This document shows positions 23,941 through 34,600 of a stretch of DNA of 64,000 bases, piece after piece. The notes under the pieces are model-generated. The model saw only the letters and a program-made list of their open reading frames with translations. It searched no databases and was not told the origin of the DNA. Made by a program: the position numbers and the translations under genes. Within the stretch, counting starts at the first letter, position 1. Each line of letters begins with the position of its first letter. Origin of the DNA: Carpediemonas membranifera (Eukaryota; Fornicata); the NCBI GenBank assembly GCA_019828565.1, contig JAHDYR010000008.1:124001-188000 (forward strand), in the 5' to 3' direction.

Positions 23941-25015
23941 ATGTCCCTGGCCGCAAATCCGTTCCTTTTCTACAACCTAGGAGCAGAGATGGTCTATATC
24001 CTCTCACAGCGCCTCGAAGCCCAGTTCATTGCGGCAGAAAAGCAGCAACGCGTCATAGGCGACCTTGTATGTTGTCCCTGGATAGCTTACGCAGCTCACG
24101 AACCTCTTCTCTCGCAACTTCGCCAGTGAACAGTTTGCGCCGCAGCCGACATACGCGTACCATTCGTTCAAGCATATTCTAACCCGTGTTGTCCAGTCAA
24201 GCGTGCTCAAGCTCTCTGATGCCTCGATGACGCGCCTTCTCCAGCTCATGACGTCCACCGTGAAGTTTCAGATGATCAATGTCGGCGACCTTGAAGGCGC
24301 CCTCGACCTTTTCAAGCGTCACATCTCTGGCATCACTGCAGTAATGGGTGGCACCCTCCCCAGCAGCATCCAGTCCCGCGTCAACACAGTGAGCGGCATG
24401 TTTGACGAACTCATGGGTGAGCTGAACCCCTGGGACCGCCTCGTGACGTTCCAGGACATCATTATCTTCTTCCAGAGCCACCACATCAAAGTATCCCTCC
24501 TACTTCAGTATAAGGCGCAGTATAGCGACGGAACACCGTTCATACTGTCACACAGGGGCAAGACATACGCCGGCCCACTCAAAGCACCGCCAGAACCAGC
24601 CCCTGAGTACCGAAGCACGCTTGATCTCCCGCCGATGGGGACGAACTTGTATGCACTCCCACGCCCATCTACGTCCACGCATACCGTCGCATGTCCTCTC
24701 GCGCAGCTAGCCACTCTGGCACTCGGTAAGGACCACACTGTCGCGATCATTGAGAACCCCACGACTAACGCGACCGGGATACTCGGCGAGAGGGACATTG
24801 GGACGGACATCCAAGTGGCGCTGTCCGTATTCGATAGCGAGGACAGCCCGGCCAGACCCCAAGCGAGGGGCACTGATGGGAGTCCCGTGACGAAGACCAG
24901 CGTTGACCGGGGAAGGTATGACGCTGAGATGGCGCGGTTCGAGGCTGGTGGGGGAGGGGAGCAGCGGCAGGCAGACGAGAACGACCTGCTCGATTTACTG
25001 GACGATTTGGAGTAA
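23941..25015 (+). CDS. OSCP1: OSCP1-like protein (one 28-nt intron)
   Basis: Join 23941-24066 and 24095-25015, 348 residues. The start MSLAANPFLFYNLGAEMVYIL matches the conserved OSCP1 N-terminus. Removing the intron GTATGT...CTTACGCAG (24067-24094) gives GDLLTNLFSRNF, which continues the family sequence without a gap. Later family blocks include SSVLKLSDASMTRL, DRLVTFQDIIIFFQ and IKVSLLLQYK. OSCP1 (organic solute carrier partner 1, NOR1) is found in flagellated eukaryotes and has been linked to cilia. The C-terminal ~100 residues are acidic and disordered (LLDLLDDLE at the end). The stop overlaps AGTAAAG. Confidence 0.85.
24067..24094 (+). other. 28-nt intron of OSCP1
   Basis: GTATGT donor and CTTACGCAG acceptor end. 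Phase 0. Its removal is required to join the two halves of a well conserved family. Confidence 0.85.
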
Positions 25016-25168
25016 AGAACGTCAGACGACTGAAGGTGATATTTAGAGATATTCTCAGGTCAAACAGGGCTTATGGTGGTGTCATTCTTAAATAGCATAA
25101 TTTAAGACCAACGGGTCAGCCCTACCGCAATAAATTTATCAGTCGAATGCTACCGGCATATCCAAGTG

Positions 25169-27376
25169 TTAAAGTGCGATTCCATCGGCCAGAAGCCCTA
25201 CAAACCGCGAAGCAAGCAGCGTAGTCGGCAGCAACGCGTGTGTCGGCCCATCAAACACGGCGAGCACGCCGCTGGCAGTCGTTACAGACTCCAGGGCAGC
25301 GGTGGGGACCGTGTCGTCGAACTCAGCCCCAAACATCGCCCGCCGAGTCGCAGTGTCAGCATCCATGTCCTCATCATCGTCCTCATCATTTGATGAAAGA
25401 GAGGCAGGGTCCATAGAGAATAACACACGCTCTCCGTCGTCAATGGCCAGGATGAGGAGGCCTGCTGGGTTGGCGGGGGAGGGGAGGAGGGCCTCTACGA
25501 AGGTCCCAAACTTACCGAGGGAGTGGCGAGCGAGGGGAACCAACGCGGAGGTCAGGGAAGCATAGAAAAACGTTCCAGTGCGGACAATTACATGAATGGT
25601 GTCATCCAGGACACATACATGTGTAAATATGCCCTGAATAGCGTCCACGACAGCATCCTCGGTTGCCACCGCGAGCATCTTGTTCGTCGCAAGTACAAGC
25701 CGGCCGTCCGAGAGATAGTCAATTGACCCAGCCTTCTGGCGGTTGGCAAGTAGGAAATGGGCGCAGACATCGCGGGTTTTGAGGTCTATCGTGACAAGCT
25801 GGTGGTCGAAGAGCACGTGTACCTTGCTGCAGTCGGGGTTAACCCTAGCAGTTATGGCACTGTAATCCTCAAACATAAATGACGCAGCGAGCTCGACTGT
25901 GTCACCAATAGATAGAATCTTGACCGCACCTGAACGGTCTGCAACGACGAGCCAGGCTCCATCCGCCGACATGTCCATGGCTACAGGCACGTCCGTGGTG
26001 AGACCGCTCAGACTGGCAACCAGACAGAACCGAGGCAGACTGGTGCTAGAAGTATCATGCATCGCGTGCTGTGACTCTCTGAACCAAACCCTGGTGGTCT
26101 CGGGCACGCCGGGTCGACCAGCCCCGTCGGCACTGGCCATGACAGCACCGTCCGCACTGAAGCAAGCCCAGTGCGCGTGTGCTGGGGGGGCCTTACTATC
26201 GCCCACGTCGGTGGCGTAGTTCCTGGTCACCACAGCGAGGCGGGACGGGGCTGGGTTGACATGCTCGGTCGCGTCAAACAGTGACAGTGAGCCTGCCGTG
26301 CCCGCAGTGAGCACGCGCCTGTGAGGTCCCTTAGGCGGGTACAGGCCCGGGTTCTGGATGGGGTAGACCTGGAAGGCGGGGTGTCCCGTCGTGGGTTGGG
26401 CTAGACCGCGGTAAGTGAAGACCACAGAGCGGTGTGTCAGATCCAGCAGACGGACGGCGTTGTCAGAGCACAGCACGGCCACCTGGACTGTCTCGCCCTC
26501 CGGCCCGGGGACCATAGCGATGATGGATCCACCTAGGCGGGGGAGGAAGTCAGAAGACGAGGCAACCAGGTTCCAGGAGACGAGGACACCCTCATGCCCA
26601 CCAGAATAGACCTCGGAGGGTGAGGGGCCGAATAGGAGTGAGCTGATCGGGCCTGTGTGCCAGGGTAGGAGCTGCACGGTGAGGTCCTTGAGCTTGCTGG
26701 GGCTTGGGACGTCCAGGGGGTCTCTGAGGACGCGGATAACGCCGAGGTCATCGCCCAGAGCAATAGTAGCGTCAGAGCAGGCAACTGCAGTGAATGGGCG
26801 CGTGTGGGAGATCACATGGACGCACTCGGGGCCGTACTCGAGCTCCGCGGGGTCAAGCACCCATGCAGTGTGGTCTATCGTCGCGACAAGCATGCCGTCC
26901 GGCCCAAGGACAAGGTTAGTGTGCTGGGGGCGGTGGCTGCGTTCTGTTCTTCTGATGATGTCGAGGGTGAGTGCTGATGAGTCGACGACAAGACGGGCCA
27001 GGCAAGTCTTCGCTCTAGCTTTCCCCTTGACATCGGAGAGAATGGCGTAGAATGTGTCGCGCGAGGAGCCCGGTATGAGCTCAAGGAGCTTGTATCCGCT
27101 GAGAGTGTGCGTCGCGACAGTGACGGGAGGAGAGATGCCCTGGAGGACGAAGACGCTGTCAGAGGAGGCCATGAGAATCTGCTGAGATGATTCATAGAGC
27201 ATGGCGATGTGCGCTACATTCATTGGAGCCTCGAACTTCTGTGTGCAAGCGCCAGAACGGGCATTCACGGTATAAACCATGTTTGCAATGGAAAAGAGAA
27301 CAGCCTTGCCGTCATTTGTGAAGACCGGCTGCTTAATAGCTCCTCCAATCCTGTGAAAGGCGTCGCTAACCACCAT
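25169..27376 (-). CDS. WDR75: WD-repeat protein WDR75/Utp17-like
   Basis: 735 residues from the ATG at 27376 (the frame is open to 27451 without an earlier ATG). WD-type blades run through most of the protein, for example SSLLFGPSPSEVYSGGHEGV, VLVSWNL and AMVPGPEG. The block EGVLVSWNL...DFLPRLGGSI is the best clue to WDR75/Utp17 (NAN1), a t-UTP subunit of the small-subunit processome that promotes rRNA transcription and 18S maturation in the nucleolus. The C-terminus has an acidic stretch (SSNDEDDDEDMDADT), common in nucleolar proteins. Another WD protein is possible, but order and length fit. Confidence 0.7.
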   Translation of the reverse strand: MVVSDAFHRIGGAIKQPVFTNDGKAVLFSIANMVYTVNARSGACTQKFEAPMNVAHIAMLYESSQQILMASSDSVFVLQGISPPVTVATHTLSGYKLLELIPGSSRDTFYAILSDVKGKARAKTCLARLVVDSSALTLDIIRRTERSHRPQHTNLVLGPDGMLVATIDHTAWVLDPAELEYGPECVHVISHTRPFTAVACSDATIALGDDLGVIRVLRDPLDVPSPSKLKDLTVQLLPWHTGPISSLLFGPSPSEVYSGGHEGVLVSWNLVASSSDFLPRLGGSIIAMVPGPEGETVQVAVLCSDNAVRLLDLTHRSVVFTYRGLAQPTTGHPAFQVYPIQNPGLYPPKGPHRRVLTAGTAGSLSLFDATEHVNPAPSRLAVVTRNYATDVGDSKAPPAHAHWACFSADGAVMASADGAGRPGVPETTRVWFRESQHAMHDTSSTSLPRFCLVASLSGLTTDVPVAMDMSADGAWLVVADRSGAVKILSIGDTVELAASFMFEDYSAITARVNPDCSKVHVLFDHQLVTIDLKTRDVCAHFLLANRQKAGSIDYLSDGRLVLATNKMLAVATEDAVVDAIQGIFTHVCVLDDTIHVIVRTGTFFYASLTSALVPLARHSLGKFGTFVEALLPSPANPAGLLILAIDDGERVLFSMDPASLSSNDEDDDEDMDADTATRRAMFGAEFDDTVPTAALESVTTASGVLAVFDGPTHALLPTTLLASRFVGLLADGIAL

Positions 27377-27509
27377 AGGCCTCGTTCTAGCTGGAGAGGG
27401 TCTCTTCAACTTTTTTCGTGCAAAAGGCGAAACCCGGGCAAACGATCTCACCAGGCCCTATCCAGCCCTCCCGCCGCACCCAGACACACCCCATCAATCT
27501 ATTTACTCA

Positions 27510-28496
27510 TTAAAGCACCTCATCGTCTTCCTCCTCCTCCGCAGCCGCCGCAGCCGCCTCGGCCTCAATGTCAGCAGCCTCGGCCTGCTCACCGAGCACA
27601 TCCTCGCCCTCCTCTCCGGCCCCCTCGATGTGGTCCCGACCTCTCAACAGCATAGTCGTCTTCCATCTGTTGAGTCTAGCGATCGAATCATAGTCGGCGC
27701 AAGCCTGAGCCCAGTCGTCGGCAGACGTGCTCTCAAACGCCTCGATTAGCTTCTCAATGAACTTATACTCGCGGGACCCGGGCAGAGTATGGTCAATGTC
27801 GGCATAGATCGAGAGGTTCTGTCTTGCGAGCTCGACATCAGGCATCGCCAAGGCAGTAATCAGGGCTCGAAGGAGATAGTCCTTAGCAGACCACTTGGTG
27901 AGGTTGTTGCCCGTAGCAGACCGTGCAACCTCCTCGTAAGTGTCGATGGCGACGATGTAGTCCTTATTCATGGCTCTGATGTCTGCGGCCTCAAGGCGCC
28001 ACTGGTTGGCGTTAGTCTCGGAACCCTCGGAGGCAAAGTACTCAGCAGCACGCTCGAAGTTCTCGAGAGCGTTGTCGAAGTCGCCTGCGTCGCGGTAGGA
28101 GACGCCGATGTCCTTGAGGATGTTCGCGGCCTTAAAGAACTGGCCAGCGTCCAGAGCTGCGTCTACGGCACGTTCGAGGCACTTGGCAGCCTGACCGGCG
28201 TTGCCAGCCTGCTTGAAGCACGTAGCGGCCTTGGCGTACATCTGGTTGGACTGGGCAGAGGACTTGGCCTTCGCAAAGGCTTCGGCGGCCTGAAGAAGGC
28301 ACTCACCAGCTCTAAGATAGTTAGAGGCGATCTTGAACTGGTTGCCAGCGCTCTGGAAGAGCTCGGCACGGTCCTCGAGGGAGGTACTCGACGGAGGGAG
28401 CAAACCGAGCTTCTTTTTCCCGGTCTTCTCGGCCTGTCTCAGATACTCGTAGGCCTTCTTTTCAGCTTTGCTAGTTCTATCATTATCGCGAGCCAT
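27510..28496 (-). CDS. Alpha-SNAP
   Basis: 328 residues. Full alpha-SNAP layout: N-terminal EKKAYEYLRQAEK, a membrane-attachment loop region, TPR-like helical pairs (NQFKIASNYLRAGECLLQAAEAF, AATCFKQAGNAGQAAKCLERAV, NILKDIGVSYRDAGDFDNALENFERA), and the C-terminal block SIARLNRWKTTMLL that activates NSF. It brings NSF to SNARE complexes for disassembly after membrane fusion. Unlike usual alpha-SNAPs (~295 residues), which end shortly after TTMLLR, this one carries a ~45-residue acidic/alanine tail ending EEEEDDEVL. AGTAAAT lies 9 bases after the stop, like a short polyadenylation signal. Confidence 0.92.
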   Translation of the reverse strand: MARDNDRTSKAEKKAYEYLRQAEKTGKKKLGLLPPSSTSLEDRAELFQSAGNQFKIASNYLRAGECLLQAAEAFAKAKSSAQSNQMYAKAATCFKQAGNAGQAAKCLERAVDAALDAGQFFKAANILKDIGVSYRDAGDFDNALENFERAAEYFASEGSETNANQWRLEAADIRAMNKDYIVAIDTYEEVARSATGNNLTKWSAKDYLLRALITALAMPDVELARQNLSIYADIDHTLPGSREYKFIEKLIEAFESTSADDWAQACADYDSIARLNRWKTTMLLRGRDHIEGAGEEGEDVLGEQAEAADIEAEAAAAAAEEEEDDEVL

Positions 28497-28933
28497 GCTG
28501 GGGAGATGTTTCTGCAGGCGTACTTTGTGCAGGTTATGTCACGAACGAATTTAGCACAAGATCGCTAAACTTCCACCTTGCCATCGCAGCATCGAAGCCA
28601 GCAGCACAATGACCATAAGTTGATCACGTTAATCAAATAATTTTGGGGTGATTTGGATCAATCCGAACGATCGTGTTGTCATGCAGAATTTCGAATAATG
28701 GACAAGAGGAGTGCCGCTGTCCACATGAGTCTAGGGCTGGCCAGTAATCCAGATGCAGCCGTGCTGGGGCCACAGGTCGGGCATGCATTAAACTGCACCG
28801 GCATTGGTCATGCCGGGCTGACCCCGAAATTTTTAGAAACTTCACTATGTGGTAGAATGAGCATACTTGCACGCGGCTTGCCGCTATCCAGACCCACGTC
28901 GGGTGGATCACTCATTTATCAGCGTCAGAACGA
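28497..28933. promoter_or_regulatory. Divergent spacer, alpha-SNAP and TM2 gene
   Basis: 437 bp between two divergent start codons, so both promoters should lie here. It contains a perfect 7-bp hairpin, CCGGCAT/ATGCCGG, with a 5-base loop near 28798-28816. No promoter motif is recognised. Confidence 0.4.
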
Positions 28934-29386
28934 ATGAAAGCGGTTGTTCTGGCCCTATTGCTTTCCGCATGCTTTTGCTTCATCTGTAGCGATTCATTTG
29001 AGTGGCAAATGTCCTGTAATTACGACTGCGATGCTCTTATCGCCACGTGCACTGTATTAGACACCATTTCGTGCACTGGTGACCGTACCTTCACCCAAGA
29101 GCTCAACAGATACGAGGGCTCCGCGTGCTACATAGACTCACGAGAGGGCACTCGTTCATATGTCGTCGCTCTTCTCCTCTCGCTCTTTCTCGGCTGGACA
29201 GGCATCGACCGGCTCTACACAGGCCATGTCGCCCTCGCCCTCCTCAAGTTCATGACCTTCGCGTTCAACTGGTACGGCTGGGCGCTGGACTTCATCCTCT
29301 TGCTCACCCAGCGGACGTCGCCAGTCAACGGGGTTTGGGTTGTCCCGGACTACTTGCCCCGACTGTGGCGGCCGACTCGGTGGTGA
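28934..29386 (+). CDS. TM2-domain membrane protein
   Basis: 150 residues. Signal peptide of ~18 residues (MKAVVLALLLSACFCFICS), then a cysteine-rich lumenal part (six Cys between ~32 and ~64), then the TM2 domain: SYVVALLLSLFLGWTGIDRL (helix 1), the short DRLYTGH turn, and a second helix (FAFNWYGWALDFILLL). The layout matches the TM2D1-3 family, which has a DRF-like motif between the helices (here DRL). Function in protists is unknown. Single exon. Confidence 0.85.
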   Translation: MKAVVLALLLSACFCFICSDSFEWQMSCNYDCDALIATCTVLDTISCTGDRTFTQELNRYEGSACYIDSREGTRSYVVALLLSLFLGWTGIDRLYTGHVALALLKFMTFAFNWYGWALDFILLLTQRTSPVNGVWVVPDYLPRLWRPTRW

Positions 29387-29665
29387 ATGGGCTGAATGGG
29401 GTGGGTTTATTGAGTTTTTGGGTCTTATCAGGATCTGGGTTGGGGTTATCGGAGCAGCAGAATTCTGTTCTCTCCTTTTCCGCTGTTCGGCCTTTGGACT
29501 CAGCTCTCTCATCGAAACACACCACCACTAGTTTTTTGATGGCATAGACCTCCACCGCAACCTCTGTTGCCGTGCCACGCCGTAATCATGGTTGGGCGGG
29601 ACATTTTATTTCTATAACCCGCGTTTTAATTAATTATAAAGAGACAGCGAAGACCATGCATGGCA

Positions 29666-31405
29666 TCACCTCGCCATACCCCCCGCCAGACCGAGCACCC
29701 TCTGCTCGACCTCCCCAGCCAACGACACAGCCTCGACAGTGCCGTCAAACTCCAACACGGCACTCTCTCCATCAACCAGCAGAGACACGGCGTCGTCCAG
29801 CTCGAACACCACGGGGAATGAAGTGTTGACGAGTCGGACGACCCTGCCGTTGTACAGTTCCCTCAGGGCGTCATCAACCTCCTTGGGGCTTCGAACCCTG
29901 CATTGGAGAACTACCTGCCCCACAACGCTCTGGGCGATGGGCGCGCCCCCCCTGACGAGCGTAGGACCCTCTGCAACAGGCCCGCGAACCTCTATACCGA
30001 CGCCGGGTTCCGTGAGGTGTTCAAGAAGGGGTGCTACGGCGCTATATGGGAGCAGGCCGCTGTACCCGCTGGTAACTGGTATGCTAATCGTGTTCTGACG
30101 AGCACTGGGGATGTAAACGGGGAGCTGGAGGCTACTCCGCAGAATATGTTTGAGCTGAGGCATCTTGGTGGCGTTGCCATGGACTAGAACGACAGAGGAG
30201 GGCTGGAGAGCCTCTGCGACCACTGCTATGCTCTTCAGATCAGCGTGTGCAGCGAATGAAAGGTGTTTCACAGTGCATTCGATGGGCACGACGTCGCCCT
30301 TGTCAACTCTCACTTGCTTCACCTCCCCGCTGATAATCTTGTCCGTAATAGTTCCGGGCATGTTATAACCGGGAGCAACCACCAAAGTATTCGGGTCACT
30401 GCACCAAGCGTTGAAGAAACGGAGAGTGAAGCCGGAGTTGAGCGCTGACGGCGACGATAGCACCACTAGAGGCCCTTTCATCGCTGCCAAGTCGGTTCCA
30501 CTTGGATCTACCAGCTTGATGTGCCTGTAGTTGAAGTGGTCGGATGTCAATCCCGGCCGCATCCAGTGCTGCGAGTGAAAGTGCTTGTAAACCTCAGTAG
30601 CACGCTCGAGCAGGCCCTTGGTGGCGATAATAGGGTATGTCAGCCCCATCCTGTCCCAGTACCGGTCCAACAACAGACACACGTCCTGAGCCCTGCCCAG
30701 GGCATGCGTCGGAACGAGAACACGCCCACCCCGCTCCAAGGTTCGCACAGTGTCCTGGATAAACTGCTGCTCGCGGTACTCCTGGGCGTCCCTGATCATC
30801 GTGCCGAACGTGCTCTCGGTGATTAGAACGTCGGGGCGGAGGGCGAAGGGGGGGAGGGCGGGGAGGAGATGCCGGTCGACGTTGACGTTGAAATCACCAG
30901 TGTAAAAGGCAGAGCCCATTGTGGTTTGTACATGAACCATTGCTGCACCAAGCAGGTGGCCGGCGGGGTAGAAAGTGACACTAAGGCCTGGACGAACATG
31001 CACAGTCTCTCTAAAGCGAACAGTGGTCACCCGCTGCATCGATTTGAGCATATCATCACGAGTGTAGAGCGGCCTAGCGCTCTTCCTAGCCATAATCTCC
31101 GCGAAGTCCTCCATGATCATGGGTGAACAGACAGCTGTGGGCTCAGTCATGAAGACGGGGCCGGTGAAGCGGCGCATGAGATAAGGGAGAGCACCAACAT
31201 GGTCTAAATGGAAATGAGTGATTACCACAGCGTCTATGGTGTTCAGATCAAGGCTACGATCGAGTTGCGGGAACTGGTCGGCGCCCTTGAGCGTGAGATG
31301 GACACCGAAGTCCAAGATCACGCGGAAGGTGTTGTTGAAGGTAACCAGAAAGCATGAGCGTCCGATGAAGGCGGACGCTCCAAGGGCCTCGATCACAATC
31401 CCCAT
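29666..31405 (-). CDS. INTS11: Integrator-type metallo-beta-lactamase/beta-CASP nuclease (INTS11)
   Basis: 579 residues from the ATG at 31405 (the frame is open 11 codons further). The N-terminus GIVIEALGASAFIGRSC followed by VILDFGVHL is closer to INTS11 than CPSF73. Zinc site: THFHLDH (~63-69), PAGHLLGAAM, YTGDFN. Beta-CASP: PTHALGRAQD and ECTVKHLSFAAHAD. All metal ligands are present, so an active RNA endonuclease is expected. INTS11 cleaves snRNA 3' ends and nascent mRNA; CPSF73 does mRNA 3' ends. The ~130-residue C-terminus beyond the CASP domain is divergent. CPSF73 is the alternative. Confidence 0.75.
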   Translation of the reverse strand: MGIVIEALGASAFIGRSCFLVTFNNTFRVILDFGVHLTLKGADQFPQLDRSLDLNTIDAVVITHFHLDHVGALPYLMRRFTGPVFMTEPTAVCSPMIMEDFAEIMARKSARPLYTRDDMLKSMQRVTTVRFRETVHVRPGLSVTFYPAGHLLGAAMVHVQTTMGSAFYTGDFNVNVDRHLLPALPPFALRPDVLITESTFGTMIRDAQEYREQQFIQDTVRTLERGGRVLVPTHALGRAQDVCLLLDRYWDRMGLTYPIIATKGLLERATEVYKHFHSQHWMRPGLTSDHFNYRHIKLVDPSGTDLAAMKGPLVVLSSPSALNSGFTLRFFNAWCSDPNTLVVAPGYNMPGTITDKIISGEVKQVRVDKGDVVPIECTVKHLSFAAHADLKSIAVVAEALQPSSVVLVHGNATKMPQLKHILRSSLQLPVYIPSARQNTISIPVTSGYSGLLPYSAVAPLLEHLTEPGVGIEVRGPVAEGPTLVRGGAPIAQSVVGQVVLQCRVRSPKEVDDALRELYNGRVVRLVNTSFPVVFELDDAVSLLVDGESAVLEFDGTVEAVSLAGEVEQRVLGLAGGMAR

Positions 31406-31682
31406 TCTCACACTGCGATCGAAAGTCATCCGAGTCACAGCCGACGCCGTGGGGAAGGGTGGTCTGGGTCATTGTAAGGGAAGGGCGAAACAAGGAGGAA
31501 GGTGGTGGAATGCTCACTGGTATTCTGGCACTTTGTATCCCCGGGCGCAATGACGAACAAAGTGCGCAAACTAATGACCAAGTGCCTGGCACCTCAACAC
31601 AATGCTGCAGATCACTCAGCCCGCCATATGACCGGCCCATCTCATTGTCCTTCATTTGCCGACTCCCGGACTCGAGCGAACG

Positions 31683-34600
31683 ATGGCGACGGCATTCGAA
31701 CGAGCTCAAGCAGAAGCTATAGAGCTTCGGGACAAGCTCGCTGATGCGAAGGACAGTCTTAGCGATCTCACTGTTAAGCATGCCGATGTTTCAAGCCAGT
31801 TGGAGGCGCTGCGCCCCAAGCTCACTGAAACTCGCGTGAAACTCCAAGAGGCATGCACCGAACGTGATAGCGTGAAGAAGATCTACAAGAAGAAGGCACA
31901 AGAGGCAGATGATGCCAATTCCAAGATCGCAGCACTCAAAGCGACAGTTTCCTCTCAGACGCTGACGATTGAGCGCCTCCAGACCGACGTCGGCGTCCTC
32001 GAGGAGCAGCTAAACGTTGCCCTCAAGGAGACCTCCACCGACGAGAAGGTGGCTCTCCTCCTCCAAGAACGTGCCGCGCTCCAGTCCGAACTCGCCAACA
32101 CCAAGCGCGAGCTCAAGGACTTTGACGCCAATGTAGACATCCAGATAGCCCGGCGAGTGGAAGAAGAGACCAAGCAGCTCTCCCGTGCCCTTGAGCTTGA
32201 GAAGCGGCACTCGAGTCAGCTCAAGGCGCTGTCTCGACAGGCGACGAAGGCCAGAGACATCGCCCAGGCCGCTCTGGCAGAGATGACGAAGGACCCGAGC
32301 GGTAAGCACAAGAGCGAGCTCCAGGTAATCTCTCTGGCCCGAGATGCGGCATTGTGCCAGGTGCAACAGCTCAAGAGCGACCTCCACGACACAGTGGTCG
32401 CCCTCAAGAGATCTGAGGCCACACATGAGTGCGACGAAAAGCTCATCGAGATGCACAAGACAGCTAGAGCCGAGGCCCAGGCCGAGGTCGGTCGACTCAA
32501 GACGAAGCTCGCGGAGACGAGAACCAGGATAGACGAGGGCAGCTCTCGCATCCACGACGGCGAGAGAGCGCTCTCAGTTGTCTCCGCCCAGCTCAGCGAG
32601 GCCCGCGCCGTGAACGCCAGGCTCCAGGCCGAGCGAGAGGCTAGCCTCCAGGCTGTAGCAGTCCGAGAGTCCCTGGAGACCGCCCTAAAAGAGGCCAGAC
32701 AAGCGAAGGACGCGGCGTACGCCAGATCTGCGGAGCTTGAACAAGCCCTGGAAGCTGCAAAGGCTGCCTGTGCCGATGAGATCGCCCAGACGAGACGGGA
32801 TATGGCTGAGGAGGTCAGCAGCGTGCGGGGCCAGCTGCTGAGCTTGAACGAGGCGTACAAGGCCGAGAAGGGCCGCTTCGAAGCGGCCCTGTCCAGTGCG
32901 GAGAGTCTCAGGGCAGAGATCGCCCAGCGCGACGCCACGGTGTCTGAAAAACTGGGCGAAATCGCAGCACTCAGCGGCGAGCTCAAGGGTGTCCAGAAGC
33001 TATACGCCGAGTCGACCGACCCCGAGTTTAAGGACAAGTACGCGGCCAGACTCGAGGAGTACTCAGACGAGATCGACCTACTCAAGGCTAGACTCGCTGC
33101 AGCAGTGGCGGCCACTGAGGAGCACCAGGCGAAGACTAGTGGTATCGAGGACGAGCTCGCTAAGGCGAGGGAGAGTCTGGCTGAGGCAGAGGCGATCGTG
33201 GACGGTTTCGACGGGGAGCGGGGCCAGTGGGGCCAAACGAAGGCTGAGCTCGAGGCCAAGGTCGAGCAGAGCAAGGCTGAGGCCCAGGGTTTGGCCGAGA
33301 GACTTGAGGAGGTCGAAACTCAGCTCATGCAGGTCCGGGTCGATGCCGACGGCGCAAAGGTCGCACTGGCTCACGAAACCGCAGCGAAGGAGGAGATCGC
33401 TGCCCAGCTGGCGACCATGACCGAGGAGAGGCGCCAGTACGTTCACATGGCCGCAGTTTTAGGAGAGTCGGTCGACGAGCTCAAGTCTGTCAAACAGGCC
33501 TTAGAGGCCGAGAAAGACGCAGCCGTAACCCTAGCGGAGCAACAAAAGACCCGCGCTGACTCGGCTGAAGTCGAACTCCGCAGTTTAGCGCAGACTTCAG
33601 CGCAGGACCACGAGATGCTGACAGCTGAGGCTGAGCGGTACAGGAACGCCATGAACTCGCTCATGGTGGACAAGGACGGCGATGTGGTGAACGCTGTGCT
33701 CGCCAAGGAGCGTGATAGCCTGACTTATAAGCTCGCTAGTGTCCAAACAAGAGCCTCGGAGCTCGAGCAGGTAGTTGCTGAGCTGACCGCTAAGATAGAG
33801 AGGTCGAACGCTGAGCTTGCGGCGCTCAACGGCCTCAAAACGACCGCCGCCACTGAGGAGACGAAGCTCAAGGCCGAGGTTGATGCTCTCCTGCACGCCA
33901 ACGTCGCCTCCAACGCTGAGATTACCGCACTCACGCAGAGACTCGAGGAGCAGGCCAACAAGACACATGCCGCGGAGTCTGGCGCCCTCGAGCTTGAGAG
34001 GAAGGTCCGCGAGGCTGAGGCCGAGGTCGAGGCATCCCGGGCTCTCGTTGCTGCCCAGAAGACGAAGATGGATGTTCTCCGCAAGGATGTCGAGAAGGAG
34101 GTCGCTGAGGAGCTTGCGGGGTTGAAGGAACGCCTGTCAACTACCGCAAAGGAGCTCGCGACGAAGACGAAAGAACTAACCGACCTCAAGGGCGCCCTCG
34201 CAGGCAAGGTCAGAGACCTGGACAAGCAGGTGCTGGCCGCCAAGAAGGAGGTTACTGAGGATGCAGCCAGAGAGACCAAGAGGGCGAGGGATGAAGTTGA
34301 TGCGATCAGGAGACAAGCACTGGCCATCCAGCACAAGGAGAAGGCGACAGAGAAGAGGGCAGCGGAGGCCGAGAAGGTGGTGGAAGAACTCAAGACCAAG
34401 TGTGACCGCCTGCTGGCTGACAACAAGAAGATGCTTCGAATGAACAAGATGCTTAAGGAGAAGCTCACAGCCGCAGCAGCCGCTGTTGTCACTCCTCAGC
34501 CCGTTGCAGCCACCCCAGTCGAGCCAACTGTTGCCGCAGGAGCTGTGCCAGCCAAGTCAACCCCGAGGGTCGACCCGCAACCCGCCGAGCCCGAGACTGA

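Noticed and set aside
32216-34492. Minus-strand ORFs of 350 and 255 codons over the coiled-coil gene
   Set aside because: They are Ser/Ala/Leu-rich mirrors of the coiled-coil codons, with no start context or domain.
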